64,000 bases of DNA from Metellina segmentata. Its lineage: Eukaryota; Arthropoda; Arachnida; Araneae; Tetragnathidae. Positions 52,501 to 59,787 of the stretch are shown one piece after another. A program made the translations under genes and the position numbers. The stretch's first letter is position 1; every line of letters begins with the position of its first letter. The notes beneath the pieces were generated by a model that searched no databases, was not told the origin of the DNA, and saw nothing but the letters and a program-made list of their open reading frames with translations. The stretch spans positions 87,822,184 to 87,886,183 of the forward strand of contig OX375876.1 in assembly GCA_947359465.1 (NCBI GenBank), in the 5' to 3' direction.

Positions 52501-54879
52501 TCCAGCCATATTGTTTCATTACTATTAAAATTTCCTTTGATCAGATATCATAATGTGTAATGTTTATTTTATTCAATTAATTGTATCATGCTGGTATGAA
52601 TGACATTATATAACCCTCGATACTTTTAGGGAAAAGTGTATCTCATTGATTTCAACCCATTTGGAGTAGTTACAGATTCTTTATTATTTAGTTGGAATGA
52701 ATTGAAAAATGGATCTGTTCGGTTGGATGAAAATGGTGTAAGTACTCTTATGGATGTTTGTTTTAATAAATATCCTAAAAATACTTTTATACATGTTTTA
52801 ATTTTTGTATATTCATTAAGTTACATTTGTTTCAGTCATTTAAAGCTACTTTTATGAATTGCCTGTTTGGTCCCCTACCCCCATGTAATATTTTGTAAAA
52901 TGATGTGCATACCTAAATTTCCCTTGTAAGTAGCAGCAGGTGTTGCAGAAGATTAATTAGCTCTTTGTCCCCAGCTCAGAAGATTCTGGGTTTGCATCCT
53001 ATCTACGCATGGATATTCCTAGTGGTTCTGAATCCACTTTAAGTCAGACGTTCTTGTCTGATTAACCTTTACACAGCTCTTAGATTTTTTCAATCATCTC
53101 AAGGAATGGTTGTTTTGCCTGCATGTCCAAACCCCCCCCCCTCACTTACCTAACTTGAGCAATAGAGCCTTGAGTGGCATTTATGACTGACGCTTTCCTT
53201 TCATAGTACTGTGTGGCATATATCACCAGAGCGAGCTTCCGCCTATCCCCCAAAGTGTTCACACCTCACGGTCAACAGAGTAGGGTACCAAACAAAAAGA
53301 GGGATCCTCTTGAGGGTCAGTCGCTGACAGCACGTAAATAGTGATCGATGCCAGCAGTCACTTAAAAGGGGGATAATATCCACCGTACACAGATCTATAC
53401 CATGCCACTGGTGTAAACGAAGTTGTAGTGGTAACAATTGTCTACCTGCCGCAGCACAAAGGTTAGCAGGGTAACCCAGTTGGAATAGTAGTAGATTAGC
53501 AACCAGAGGGTTGTGAGTTTGAATCTTAACCCATCCAAAGACCATGTACATGGGGGCTGGTGTATAGCAGATCTTTCCCTTTGGGATTGATTCTGTAATG
53601 TCATCAATTGCCTGCTGTGTTGTTCTAATATAATGATCATTCAACTAGCTACCTTATTAATCCTTAGGTTGTCAAAATGACCATAGGGGAGCAAACCTAA
53701 ATAGCTTAAATTAGTAATATGTATTAATTTTGCAAATCTGAAATCTATAGATACTTGGTAATGCATTGAATTTTGCTGAATGGATGAGATAATCTAATTG
53801 TATTTTACACTTTTTAAGCTCCCTGAGTTTAGGTTTGTTGATGACAACCATGGTGTTCAACCCAGAACCTTGAGTCATCATGCAATACCAAAAGATATAG
53901 TAGACCTGAGCACTGGAGAAGACAGCTTTAAACTAGTAGATCTATTAAAACTGGTATGTTGACATATTGCTTTGAAAGTGATTCTCAATTTATTTTCTTT
54001 AAATTTCTGTGAATCTTGCTTTTCACAAGGTACGTTTATGCCTCTATTAAGTTAAATATGTAGAGGTTTTGATTTAGTATGATGAAATTCTGTAAAGTAG
54101 TTTAATTGTGATGAAACCAGAAAATAATTTCCCTTAGTTATTTCAGAACTTATTTCCCTTTCACAAAGTGCCCTACTGATTGGGTATATTTTTAATCAAA
54201 TGCACTTAGTTTATATTTATGAGTGGAATAAGTGAATATCAATACTCAAATGTAAACTATTTATTTGCAATTGCAGACTTTTGTAAAATGACATTGTTAG
54301 AATTTATTAGAGTACACCAAATGTACTAATATTTCCACGTTATGAAAGATAATATTGACTATGGATTTCAAATAATATTAAATACTTAATTAAAGAAGTA
54401 TGTGTATTTAATATGTCCAAGAAACCTTTTTATTGTATCTATTTGCTACTTTGTCCAACATATTTTATTTGCAAATTGAAAATCTAGCAATTCTTTTATA
54501 AAAGTCATCAAAAACAGTAAAAAGCTGGAAAGTTAAAAAAGTTTTGTAGAAGAAAGTTTAGTACTCACAATGATTCCATTTGATAATCCATTGTTAGCAA
54601 TATTTGAATATAAAAATTTTTGTAATCCTCTAAACATTTCTTGATTGACAGAATTACATAGGCAATAGCGTAATTCTTGACCAAAGTATTTTATGTGTGT
54701 ATTAAAATTATAAAATTACTATTCTGAAAAAAGAAAGTTATAAAATATAATTGTAAATTAGACATTTTTTCTGTAGTTGCAATCATAAACATTTATATTG
54801 TGCATTTTTTTTATAGAAAATAGATGAACAAAATAACGCTTCTAGTGATGATGAAACTGAAGAAAATTGGAAAGTATGA
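31526..54879 (+). CDS. CDC123: CDC123 homologue, eIF2 assembly factor (11 exons)
   Basis: Cell division cycle protein 123 (D123 family), an ATP-grasp-like cytosolic protein that joins eIF2-gamma to alpha during assembly of the translation initiation factor. Coding exons: 31526-31599, 32020-32088, 34506-34563, 34648-34683, 47377-47579, 49200-49351, 50313-50435, 52352-52380, 52630-52737, 53819-53953 and 54817-54879. All phases agree and the protein is 349 residues, close to the human length of about 336. Landmarks in order: [17 protein letters not shown], the acidic DSSDSEEE segment, [36 protein letters not shown], the nucleotide-site motif [28 protein letters not shown], and an acidic C-terminus ending EENWKV. 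The start was chosen because ACCACCATGA opens the exon carrying the conserved CSF..WY block. Intron 4 (12.7 kb) carries the nested transposons. Confidence 0.95.
32020..32088 (+). CDS. CDC123: CDC123 exon 2
   Basis: Encodes [20 protein letters not shown] then PK, matching the I.LP.P....YL..DG.L block after VTI.S. Acceptor TTATAG, donor GTAAAA; split codons on both sides fit. Confidence 0.9.
32817..32822 (+). other. Decoy ATG-AAG/GTAAGC in CDC123 intron 2
   Basis: An ATG directly followed by a consensus donor mimics a short first exon, but the conserved N-terminal block is at 31526-31599 and the reading closes after a few codons. Not part of the proposed CDC123 model. Confidence 0.6.
33583..34347. 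mobile_element. pogo/Tigger-like MITE, copy 2, split by a LINE
   Basis: Ends cagcacaaaatccggaatcc and (complement) CAGTACAAAGTCCCAAATCC, TA on both sides (33581-33582, 34348-34349). Its interior matches copy 1 on both sides of a CR1-type LINE insertion (33721-34072). Confidence 0.8.
33721..34072 (+). pseudogene. CR1/L2-type LINE 3' fragment
   Basis: The open stretch encodes the C-terminus of a CR1-like reverse transcriptase: [38 protein letters not shown], and [20 protein letters not shown]. RRxRGDLI, RTRGH and WN.LP are the standard order. A short 3' UTR (ggcttgagcccagccaat) and a TATTTG-type tail at 34056-34072 follow. A typical 5'-truncated LINE insertion. Confidence 0.88.
34506..34563 (+). 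CDS. CDC123: CDC123 exon 3
   Basis: Encodes [19 protein letters not shown], the acidic linker of the family. Acceptor ATATAG, donor GTAGGT. The linker is poorly conserved, so the call rests on phase and position. Confidence 0.75.
34648..34683 (+). CDS. CDC123: CDC123 exon 4 (36 bp)
   Basis: Twelve codons, [12 protein letters not shown], comparable to the W.D.E segment before the folded domain. Acceptor TTTCAG, donor GTGTGT. Its donor opens the 12.7-kb intron with the transposon nest. Confidence 0.72.
35042..35248 (-). repeat. Direct repeat A, copy 1
   Basis: About 207 bp, roughly 88% identical by eye to 46716-46922 in the same orientation, sharing caaattggtgcctttggYgt and catcatgccactcacagt. 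It lies just outside the LINE RNase H remnant. Confidence 0.75.
35249..35496 (-). pseudogene. Non-LTR retrotransposon RNase H region, 3' part
   Basis: Minus-strand reading [20 protein letters not shown] then ECDYYSAQ and a stop. CR.C...EE...HVLCEC is the Cys-rich end of LINE proteins that carry RNase H. With the hAT element removed it continues in frame from 46431. Confidence 0.75.
35489..35496. repeat. hAT target-site duplication, left (atctatag)
   Basis: Identical to 46423-46430. Excising one copy plus the element restores the LINE reading [13 protein letters not shown]. Confidence 0.92.
35634..35690 (+). promoter_or_regulatory. tRNA-like A and B boxes inside the LTR
   Basis: A-box TGGCTCAGTCGG at 35634 and B-box-like GGAGTTCCAATCCC ending at 35690. 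Spacing of about 45 is as in tRNA genes. Repeated in the right LTR at 45218-45274. Similar to the head of the SINE at 18008-18217. Pol III activity is inference. Confidence 0.55.
35829..35836 (+). promoter_or_regulatory. LTR TATA box
   Basis: TATAAAAG, with an initiator-like TCAGT about 20 bases on (35849-35853). The equivalent in the right LTR is 45413-45420. Confidence 0.65.
36053..37552 (+). pseudogene. Jockey ORF1 (gag-like nucleic-acid-binding protein), one stop
   Basis: The frame opens [20 protein letters not shown] and meets a single TAA at 36179-36181 (codon 43), then is open for 429 residues from the next ATG at 36263. It has a PRE_C2HC-type domain ([20 protein letters not shown], then [20 protein letters not shown]) followed by CCHC zinc knuckles [27 protein letters not shown] and CINCQQEGH. 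It should coat the element RNA. The product starting at 36263 would lack the first 70 residues. Confidence 0.9.
37568..40285 (+). pseudogene. Jockey ORF2 (endonuclease + reverse transcriptase), one stop
   Basis: 15 bases after ORF1. The apurinic-type endonuclease covers about residues 1-215: [47 protein letters not shown]. The reverse transcriptase follows: [60 protein letters not shown], and catalytic [12 protein letters not shown] at 39776-39778 (codon 737) interrupts; the same frame resumes at once with [18 protein letters not shown] and runs to the natural stop at 40283. It makes the nick and copies the RNA at the target. The truncated 736-residue product keeps both catalytic domains. Confidence 0.93.
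40542..40605 (+). repeat. Left LTR, second segment (R/U5)
   Basis: Follows the Jockey target duplication; identical to 45447-45510. AATAAA at 40541-40546 is the LTR polyadenylation signal. Ends in CA at 40605. Confidence 0.9.
40609..40624 (+). other. Primer binding site, tRNA-Ala-like
   Basis: TGGTGGAGGCGCCGGG three bases after the left LTR. Its complement CCCGGCGCCTCCACCA closely resembles the 3' end of eukaryotic tRNA-Ala plus CCA. The tRNA identity is from memory. Confidence 0.6.
40725..41936 (+). CDS. gag: LTR retrotransposon Gag
   Basis: 403 residues from the first in-frame ATG after the primer site ([18 protein letters not shown]). The upstream open frame lies in the LTR and was not used. 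It contains a Retrotrans_gag capsid region ([18 protein letters not shown], then [17 protein letters not shown], about residues 45-210) and a CCHC zinc knuckle [14 protein letters not shown] near residue 310, then an Arg/Ser-rich tail with SPYPRRSF and [12 protein letters not shown]. The protein packages the element RNA. The frame is intact. Its stop overlaps the protease frame by ten bases. In this copy transcription from the left LTR is interrupted by the Jockey insertion. Confidence 0.88.
   Translation: MSDLEDTEKKLPVASSAPVTIAPVPFLTYQPPRSPCIFSGDDQPDVRRWLKDFQRIASYNRWDEQMCLANVIFYLAGTARQWFDNNEDTFTDWTSFRNSLNNTFCQTDDIKRQAERLLVARAQQIGETSESYIQDVLALCRKVDPSMPDVEKVAHLMKGIAEDLHQILLVQDYETVDAFVKRCRQIESLRRRRITRPRFQRLPNVSAVSAETDIGDLRSLVRTIVREELQKLLPEVQNYTNDDPASPTDVASLVREEVMEALAPLTGPRSRNGPPRVSVPVGSQPRREARNSAVPQRKTDLWRAANNVPLCYHCGRPGHVLRYCRERRQIFADTRALRTSNPRREIDTETLHSFDDNYARRIQPTSSSFRSSSPYPRRSFNRRQSQSPVRRSSRSPRRPNEEN
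41927..41936 (+). other. Probable -1 frameshift window gag/pro
   Basis: The protease frame (-1 relative to gag) opens at 41927 after a TGA at 41924, and gag stops at 41934-41936, so a shift must occur within GGAAAACTAA. The A-site codon AAC can re-pair as AAA; the P-site GAA/GGA re-pairing is not ideal, so this is not a canonical X XXY YYZ heptamer. Confidence 0.5.
41927..42514 (+). CDS. pro: Retrotransposon aspartic protease (pol N-terminus), truncated pol
   Basis: Open frame entered by frameshift; the first ATG is at 42032. Aspartic protease active site [13 protein letters not shown], flap-like region, and the C-terminal MILGWDFF (the usual L-G-x-D/N). It ends after [17 protein letters not shown] at a TGA at 42512-42514, where reverse transcriptase should follow. 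It is therefore the front part of a pol gene whose middle has been lost, and no functional pol can be made from this copy. Confidence 0.85.
   Translation, partial: GKLTRATCPGGKAAVEENPPTYTTTKLKKNSTYITVNGQCVKALVDSGADYSVISEELRVQLNTPMFTEDGPVLKTACGKSVAASGRCVLKVYLNGTVKPFEFLVFPQCSHQMILGWDFFRATDAVIDCGNEELQLAEILPDNQVSGKSDCSCTLFAATDYVIEANSTKQICTLNPEIPEADKAMIIGNTILTCD
42515..43088. other. AT-rich 3' flank of the Sailor transposase
   Basis: Non-coding. It starts where retrotransposon similarity stops, with a near-palindromic cacgtgtgattaatcacgtg at 42504-42523. Probably the 3' part of the Sailor element. No terminal inverted repeat could be paired with the other side by eye. Confidence 0.45.
43089..44486 (-). 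CDS. Sailor-type (DD82E) IS630-Tc1-mariner transposase, intact
   Basis: 465 residues from [18 protein letters not shown] (44486); an in-frame ATG at 44549 adds 21 less likely residues. An N-terminal helix-turn-helix ([20 protein letters not shown], about residues 40-75) is followed by a winged-helix-like segment ([20 protein letters not shown]) and a DDE domain: [21 protein letters not shown] and [10 protein letters not shown]. Exactly 82 residues lie between the second Asp and the Glu, the spacing that defines the Sailor (DD82E) group. The [12 protein letters not shown] motif is typical. The acidic C-terminus is [15 protein letters not shown]. No stop or frameshift, unlike every other transposase here. 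It lies antisense in the pol gap of the LTR element. Confidence 0.88.
   Translation of the reverse strand: MAEKGTSPSKLYTPSKQGKSIGSGARRNILNVYSRLREENHSDSINQIVGKVSQLTGVSKRTVFRLKKEWKTTSPLSTPGKKRPYAVGKRTRMMKYDNFTLSCIRRKIHDCFRRNEIPTLDKVLNEINNDKDIFSTNISRSTLYRILKDLGFSFEKRKRQAMLLERHDIILWRRNYLRKIRELKNENASIYYLDETWVNEGHSQSRVWQDKNIKSTNEASSSSLTTGLAAPKGKGRRLIITHIGSDEGFVPDAADIFVGKKSGDYHEEMDGNHFEKWFEDIMPKLKRNSFVVMDNAPYHSVKKEKIPTTSWKKSAIQEWLSLKNITWNQDMIKIELLKKVSEIKHMFDKYRVEEIAEKFGHKVLRLPPYHCELNPIEMIWSQVKGHVARENKTFKLNDVKDLVIQGIEKVSVQNWKNCINHVTEKEKYMWEVDGLVDDIWESKNLVISFNSESDSDSEMLSDDDV
44487..44857. other. 5' flank of the Sailor transposase
   Basis: Non-coding, holding the upstream region of the transposase gene and a hairpin aattccaa-atcaag-ttggaatt at about 44778-44799. 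The retrotransposon resumes at about 44858. The exact Sailor terminus is not resolved. Confidence 0.45.
44858..45172 (+). pseudogene. Pol C-terminal fragment (integrase tail)
   Basis: Reads [20 protein letters not shown] then [31 protein letters not shown] and a stop overlapping the polypurine tract. GDLVW....RKVG.S.KL...Y.GPY.I is the C-terminal integrase motif of Ty3/Gypsy pol. It lacks everything upstream. Confidence 0.85.
45171..45183 (+). other. Polypurine tract
   Basis: aaggagggggaaa immediately before the right LTR; primes plus-strand synthesis. Confidence 0.85.
45184..45510 (+). repeat. Right LTR (327 bp)
   Basis: TGTAGCG...ACGACA. Carries the tRNA-like boxes (45218-45274), TATAAAAG (45413-45420) and AATAAA. 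Near-identical to the left LTR, implying a recent insertion. Confidence 0.93.
45628..46220 (-). pseudogene. hAT transposase C-terminal remnant (ZBED5-like)
   Basis: Two overlapping minus-strand frames, one frameshift apart at about 45890. The first is [20 protein letters not shown]..., then [13 protein letters not shown] and [15 protein letters not shown]; the second is [20 protein letters not shown] and [22 protein letters not shown]......YP.....AL..LLPF.TTY.CE..FS....K is the hAT C-terminal dimerisation domain. The N-terminal BED finger and most of the catalytic domain are absent. Confidence 0.85.
46431..46830 (-). pseudogene. Non-LTR retrotransposon RNase H region, 5' part
   Basis: Open minus-strand reading with [37 protein letters not shown] and [36 protein letters not shown] is the C-terminal RNase H landmark of R1/Jockey/I-like LINEs. 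The frame continues across the hAT insertion into 35496-35249. A 5'-truncated old insertion. Confidence 0.75.
46716..46922 (-). repeat. Direct repeat A, copy 2
   Basis: Partner of 35042-35248; overlaps the start of the LINE remnant frame. The pair brackets the RNase H remnant in direct orientation. Confidence 0.75.
47377..47579 (+). CDS. CDC123: CDC123 exon 5
   Basis: Encodes [20 protein letters not shown], then [20 protein letters not shown] and the LLLKSSDFI segment. KLNWS.P.DA.WI is the most recognisable CDC123 motif. Acceptor TTATAG, donor GTAAGA. Confidence 0.95.
47855..48010 (-). mobile_element. Helitron 3'-end fragment
   Basis: Minus-strand end ggttggcgagcctaagcgag then caggggcggagccccttag|T, the same terminal hairpin type as 2439-3783. 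The adjacent 'gcgaaactatctgaa' and 'cgcaaaccaacatt' blocks match that element. The 5' end was not found. Confidence 0.65.
48011..49199. other. CDC123 intron 5, remaining sequence
   Basis: AT-rich. No gene or repeat is recognised. Confidence 0.5.
49200..49351 (+). CDS. CDC123: CDC123 exon 6
   Basis: Encodes [20 protein letters not shown], then [20 protein letters not shown] and IKDDRLI. LRKW.....EFRCF is the ATP-grasp strand pair of the family. Acceptor TTTTAG, donor GTTTGT (weak). Confidence 0.93.
50313..50435 (+). CDS. CDC123: CDC123 exon 7
   Basis: Encodes [20 protein letters not shown] then [12 protein letters not shown]. The Q R..T.YYDH motif is conserved. Acceptor CCACAG, donor GTGAGT; phases fit exons 6 and 8. 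Confidence 0.93.
51732..52123 (+). mobile_element. Short non-autonomous Helitron
   Basis: 392 bp: A|TCTCTCTATATTAAAA at 51732 and gggggttggcaagcgtaagc...ccctttag|T at 52123. About 90% similar by eye to the 5' 390 bases of the element at 2439-3783 (inverted relative to it), so the long middle is missing. Confidence 0.8.
52352..52380 (+). CDS. CDC123: CDC123 exon 8 (29 bp, GC donor)
   Basis: Microexon encoding VIDVYRKKK after a split tyrosine codon, matching the VFDIYR strand. Acceptor TTTTAG. The donor reads AAG|GCAAGT, a strong GC-AG type site; no GT donor would keep the frame to the next exon. Confidence 0.85.
52630..52737 (+). CDS. CDC123: CDC123 exon 9
   Basis: Encodes [20 protein letters not shown] then [23 protein letters not shown] holds the Asp and Asn that bind metal and nucleotide in the ATP-grasp-like fold. 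Acceptor TTTTAG, donor GTAAGT. Confidence 0.95.
52930..53100 (+). repeat. tRNA-like SINE, diverged
   Basis: B-box-like gggtttgcatcc at 52988 with an upstream ttagctctttgtccccagc head, then gcatggatattcctagtggt. The A-box is poor. Confidence 0.45.
53116..53640 (+). repeat. SINE cluster with tRNA-like head
   Basis: A-box taacccagttgg (53472-53483) and B-box gagtttgaatc (53515-53525), followed by a catgtacatgggggc body. The upstream part (53116-53450) has a C9 run and GC-rich sequence unlike the intron, probably a second element. Located in CDC123 intron 9. Confidence 0.55.
53819..53953 (+). CDS. CDC123: CDC123 exon 10
   Basis: 45 codons, [20 protein letters not shown] through [20 protein letters not shown]. 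The [10 protein letters not shown] motif closes the folded domain. Acceptor TTTAAG, donor GTATGT. Confidence 0.94.
54817..54879 (+). CDS. CDC123: CDC123 exon 11 (stop)
   Basis: Encodes [20 protein letters not shown] and a TGA stop. The acidic tail is typical of the family. Acceptor TTATAG. Confidence 0.88.
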   Translation, partial: KIDEQNNASSDDETEENWKV

Positions 54880-54921
54880 CTGTTCCATCTGTGATCTTTT
54901 ATACACTTAAATATGTTGTCA

Positions 54922-54927
54922 AATAAA
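54922..54927 (+). terminator. Candidate CDC123 polyadenylation signal
   Basis: AATAAA 43 bases after the CDC123 stop, followed by a T-rich stretch. The hexamer is common in such AT-rich DNA, so this is only the nearest candidate. Confidence 0.4.
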
Positions 54928-54929
54928 TT

Positions 54930-57900
54930 ATGTTTTTTGTTATATTTGTATTTTACAATATAAATAGTTCTATTAAATGAAAGAAAAATATCAATTATGC
55001 AAAACAATATCATAACATTTTATTTAAATCCTAGGCCTAGTTACATTGGAATGCCATGAAAGCTATTTACAGCATTTTCTAAAAACAATTCTTCCAAATT
55101 CAGAAATCAACAGCATAAATAATTTTGAGATGTATTATAAAGTATCAATACGTATTTGTTATATATAACATTTTAAAATTTTTTCAAGAATTGTAATCAT
55201 GATTAATATCTATTAATTTATTAATAAGAAAGGACTATTAACATTAATATTTTATCTATATCTATTATTTAATGATTTTCCATGCACTTATGTTGACAAC
55301 AGTGTTTAATCTACAATTAAGAAAAGTCTAGAATAAAAATTAAAGCTTTTTTTCATACTTTTCTTCACACAGACAAATTATATTTATGCAATTTTTATGA
55401 GTTCTCAAAATGACAATTTATTTACATTTTTAAAGCTTTCTTTGAATAACTAAGTTCACACAATATTTGCAATTACAATTCACACAATCAACTTACATCA
55501 AATAACAATTATACACCACTCATACAATCTGATGGAATAAATACTTGCTCTAAATGATAATATCTCACAATGACACATGAAAAGTTCAAAATATTTATAA
55601 AATCAATTATATAAAATGCTATTTTTTTTTGTTTTGAAGAAACATTGTGATATGTATACTAAATAGAATTCTCTAAAACATACAATGCTTATTCTCATGC
55701 ATCCAAATTCTAATATTTCTCATCATGGCTTTCAATGCAAACAGTGCACAAGTTTAAGTTAGTCGCTAATTCTAACATAGCAATGCAATAAGCAATGTGG
55801 TAAGGGTATAACTTTAATAATTAAATAAGATTAGAACCACATTTTAACAGTACACATAATATGAACTAAGCAAATCTATTGGGGTTCTGGTAGCTGTGTA
55901 TGAGATTTATGTATTATGGTCTTTTACACTTCCATCGCTTACTATAATCTTACATTCAGCACATATATTAACAGCGATTTGTCCTACAGAATGTGACACT
56001 CTGGATTTCTACCTAAAATTTAATTACAAAAAGTATCTGTAAGACTAGCACCTCAAATTAACAAGATTGTATCTGGAAATGTTCCAGTATGTTATAATTA
56101 GGATAATTTAATTTTATAACATATTAAATGTTGCAAATTACAGTTACATTGAATTTTACTATTTCAATGTAGCAAAATAGATTATTTTGATTAACATTGT
56201 TTTTGTAACAAATTATTCAAAAAATATTTTACAATCTAGAACTTGGTATACCAAAAAGCACAGTTTGTGAAGCTTTCTACATAACTTATGCTATAAGACA
56301 CTTATGACAGATAAAAATGTTTAGTTTAAAAGCCATTGGCTCAAAACACTTTTATTCATTTTTAAAGTGCATATTAATAGTTAACATTAATTGGAAAACA
56401 ATATTAAAATAATTTTTATGATTTTTATAAAGTATTGTCTAATTAAATATGTCTATACAGCAATAAGCTTTTCACATACTACTGAAATTTTTCCTTCCAT
56501 ACATTTTTCACCATTAAAATAATTATAGAATGTAAAAGACAAAAGTTTGGCAAATTAGGTATTGTGTATTAAAAACCAGCATGTTGAGATTTTTCATTTT
56601 TCAATTATAGAATTAGGTTTTATTAAATCTTAATATAACAAACAGAGCAGTTTTTTTGAGAAACAAAACAACCTGCTAAAAAACATTTTCCCTTCGGTAC
56701 TCGGGGACAATTTAAATGTATTGGTTTTGACATTAATTTTTTAAATACTATGAAAAATACTCTAGAAACTTCTAAATGTAATTCATTCATAAGTTCATTA
56801 AAAATATTTTTTCAATAAGCAATATCTTTGATATGTATAAACACTATTTTTAAATACTGAAAATAAGGAATTTTAAAATAAGTACATTTTGAGCTAAAAT
56901 AGAAAAATGCCATGGTAATATCACATAAATTTATTATGTATACTGGAGATTATCCTAAAAAATTATTTCAGTATCATAATTTTTAATTGTGCCTTATACA
57001 AGATATGTAATAATTGCTGAGCTTTTTTATATGAATACAATACATGCAAGTATATAATATATTTTACAAATGCATAATAAATATTTTAAAAGTAACAAAA
57101 AGATAATATGTTTTGTTACACATAATTTTACTTATCAAAGCGTGAAGTTCAAATTATTACTATGCAAGGCCTTATTTTCAACCATATATATTTTATAACA
57201 CAAATATTATTAAGCTTTTAAAGTTTCAAAAGGGTACAGAAGTTAAGAAAGATTTTACAGATTTCAGTCCTTCTTTCAGCTGTTCCCATTGGATTGGGAA
57301 TATTGGTCATACATTAATCTTTATCCAGAATCTAGAAATACGAACTATAACCAACAGAAGCATACAATTTTGAGAAGATATTTAGATAACAAGAGATTTT
57401 TCAGTACATAATTTAGCGAATGTGTAAGACATAATGATGAAAATTGACCTGCAGGCTTCAATTATGTGTTTTATAAAACATAAAATATTGCTCTAAATGA
57501 AAAAGTATCAAATAAATCCATATTTAAGAAATCCAAACTATTGTTTATTAAATATTTACAATACAGATATTCATTAAAATGTACTGACGGCCTAATGGCA
57601 AAAGCATACAAAAAATCTGTCAATAAAGAAAGCTGCATTAAACAGTGCTTATTTTGGAAATAAAATGTGCAGGTGATTAGTACAAGCTGCAGATGTTCAT
57701 ATTCCTATCATTGGGAAATTATAATCCTTTAATGAATATGATGAGAAATATTTATCTAAATATGTTAAAACGAAGCAGTCAGGACATGCTATGTTAGAAT
57801 CATGCATTCCAAAGAGATTTCTGGGAAAATTGTGTTTTATAATTTTGTATTTTAAAGCACTATACATTTAAAGCTATTATTTTACATTAATTTGATGGAT

Positions 57901-59740
57901 ACATTACATATATCCAATAAACTCATGAAAGTATTAACAATCAATATATCTATCAAAGGTAACTAATATCATTCGTAAACATTGGAATATTATTGTAATG
58001 ACTAAGATATACATCTAATATGAAAACCCTTGTTATAGAATATTTTACTTTAGTGGATATCAGTAATTAATCATAAAGTCATGATTTAAAATTGATAATA
58101 GCCACACAAAAATATTTGCTAAACATCTAGATTTCTTTTATTCAATACAAGAACCTTTGTATGAAATGAAAGAAAAAAAATAGTTATTTATAGAGAGTTT
58201 GAAATTCTAAAATAAAAATATAACCATTCGGCTATTGCGATTACTTTATGTTAATTTATTACATATTCTTCGAATAACTCTTCAGTAGCACTCATTATTT
58301 AAACTAAAACAGCATGTGTATCGAAATACATTGCTTTTACAACTAAAAGAATGAGATAAACTATTCATACCCATACTTATTAGTTACTTAAAGCAATCAA
58401 TTCGAATTTTCATTTCGTTCATGTCAAGTTTACAATTATTTAACAGTTAACTATGTTATTTTTTCATCATCTGGAACACTGTTAAGAATGTTACATTTCT
58501 ATTTTTCCTACTTTTCAAACATGGTAATATTAGTTTTCTTATTCCTCATCCAATATTTCAGTACTTGTTCATCTTATCGAATATATTTTTAAATCTCGAA
58601 ATAAATCTGAATCAAAACTATTTACTCATTTGTGTTATTTTAAAAAAACTTAATGTTTGTTTTTAAAATAAGACTAGTATAGCTAATTCCACTGTTCTAC
58701 TTCACAGTTTAAAGTGGCATTTATAATATAAAGTATTTACATCACTAAGAAAATAAGAACTATTTTGTGAATATATCGTGTTTAATAAACACAAAAAAAA
58801 CATGATATAATAGTATCATTTGTGTTTAATGTGTAAAAATTAGTGATGATTCCACTCAAACTACAAAGTGAAGAATATCATCTTTTCATTCTGTGCTTAA
58901 TTCAACAGTTTTCCTAACCAAAACTATTGAATTAGCGCATTCATGAGTTACTTATTACATAGAACATTGTAAACCATGCTCGTAGTATTCAGAGGTACAA
59001 AGTGCAAAGATGTAAAAGTCATATGGCACACTAATTCACGGTTTCATATTGTCATTGTTTCACATATTTATAAGCTTATCGTTAGATAGTTTATTTAAGT
59101 TCTGCATAGTCTAGGTTTTATGTCTGTACAAAACTACTTATCAACAAAAGTATTCACACAATACTGTTTTCTACTATGTAGTACACTGATCCCAATTCAC
59201 GGAAATTTCACACACTGGACACATCAGATAAAACATGTCTTTCAAACATCACTTACAGAAAATGCTGCTTTCAGAAATTGATGAGAAAGCTCAATGTTTT
59301 TTCTTCATTATCTAGTTAATAAGCAACAGAAGTATTGCTTTTTTAAGTAAGTTTCTTATGAATTAATTGATGAAATCCTTTAAAATATTTTTATATGAAA
59401 GCGAGGAATCATAGGGTACAACTGGCACATCATAAATTTATGCCACTTTCAACAACAGTTTAAAGTGACTGAAAATATGTGCCAGTTAGTTACTAATAGT
59501 AAAACATAAAAATGCATTTTAAAGGAACTCATACCATTACATGTTTAGCACTTGCCATGTCAGACTGGTTAGAGTTGAAAGTAATACTCAGTTGATATTA
59601 ATATTTCCAATTTCACAAGATTAAAAAATAAGATTTTAACGTCTACCAATCAGCTATATATATATATAGTACAAATAGACATTTTATAACTTAGACTATT
59701 CTTCCATTAATGCTCAATACACAATTCGAATAAAATGACC
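54930..59740. other. AT-rich intergenic sequence
   Basis: No coding stretch, repeat or transposon terminus is recognised. The first part is presumably the CDC123 3' flank. A near-perfect hairpin (aattcaacagtttt / aaaactattgaatt) lies at about 58898-58932. Confidence 0.5.
59657..59668. repeat. (TA)n short tract
   Basis: Six to seven TA units. Confidence 0.8.
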
Positions 59741-59787
59741 TTACAAACATACCTGCATGCTAAAACATTGCATTTCAATCAGGAAAT

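Noticed and set aside
53243..53644. 133-residue minus-strand frame
   Set aside because: Lies over the SINE cluster in CDC123 intron 9, with no domain or splice context.
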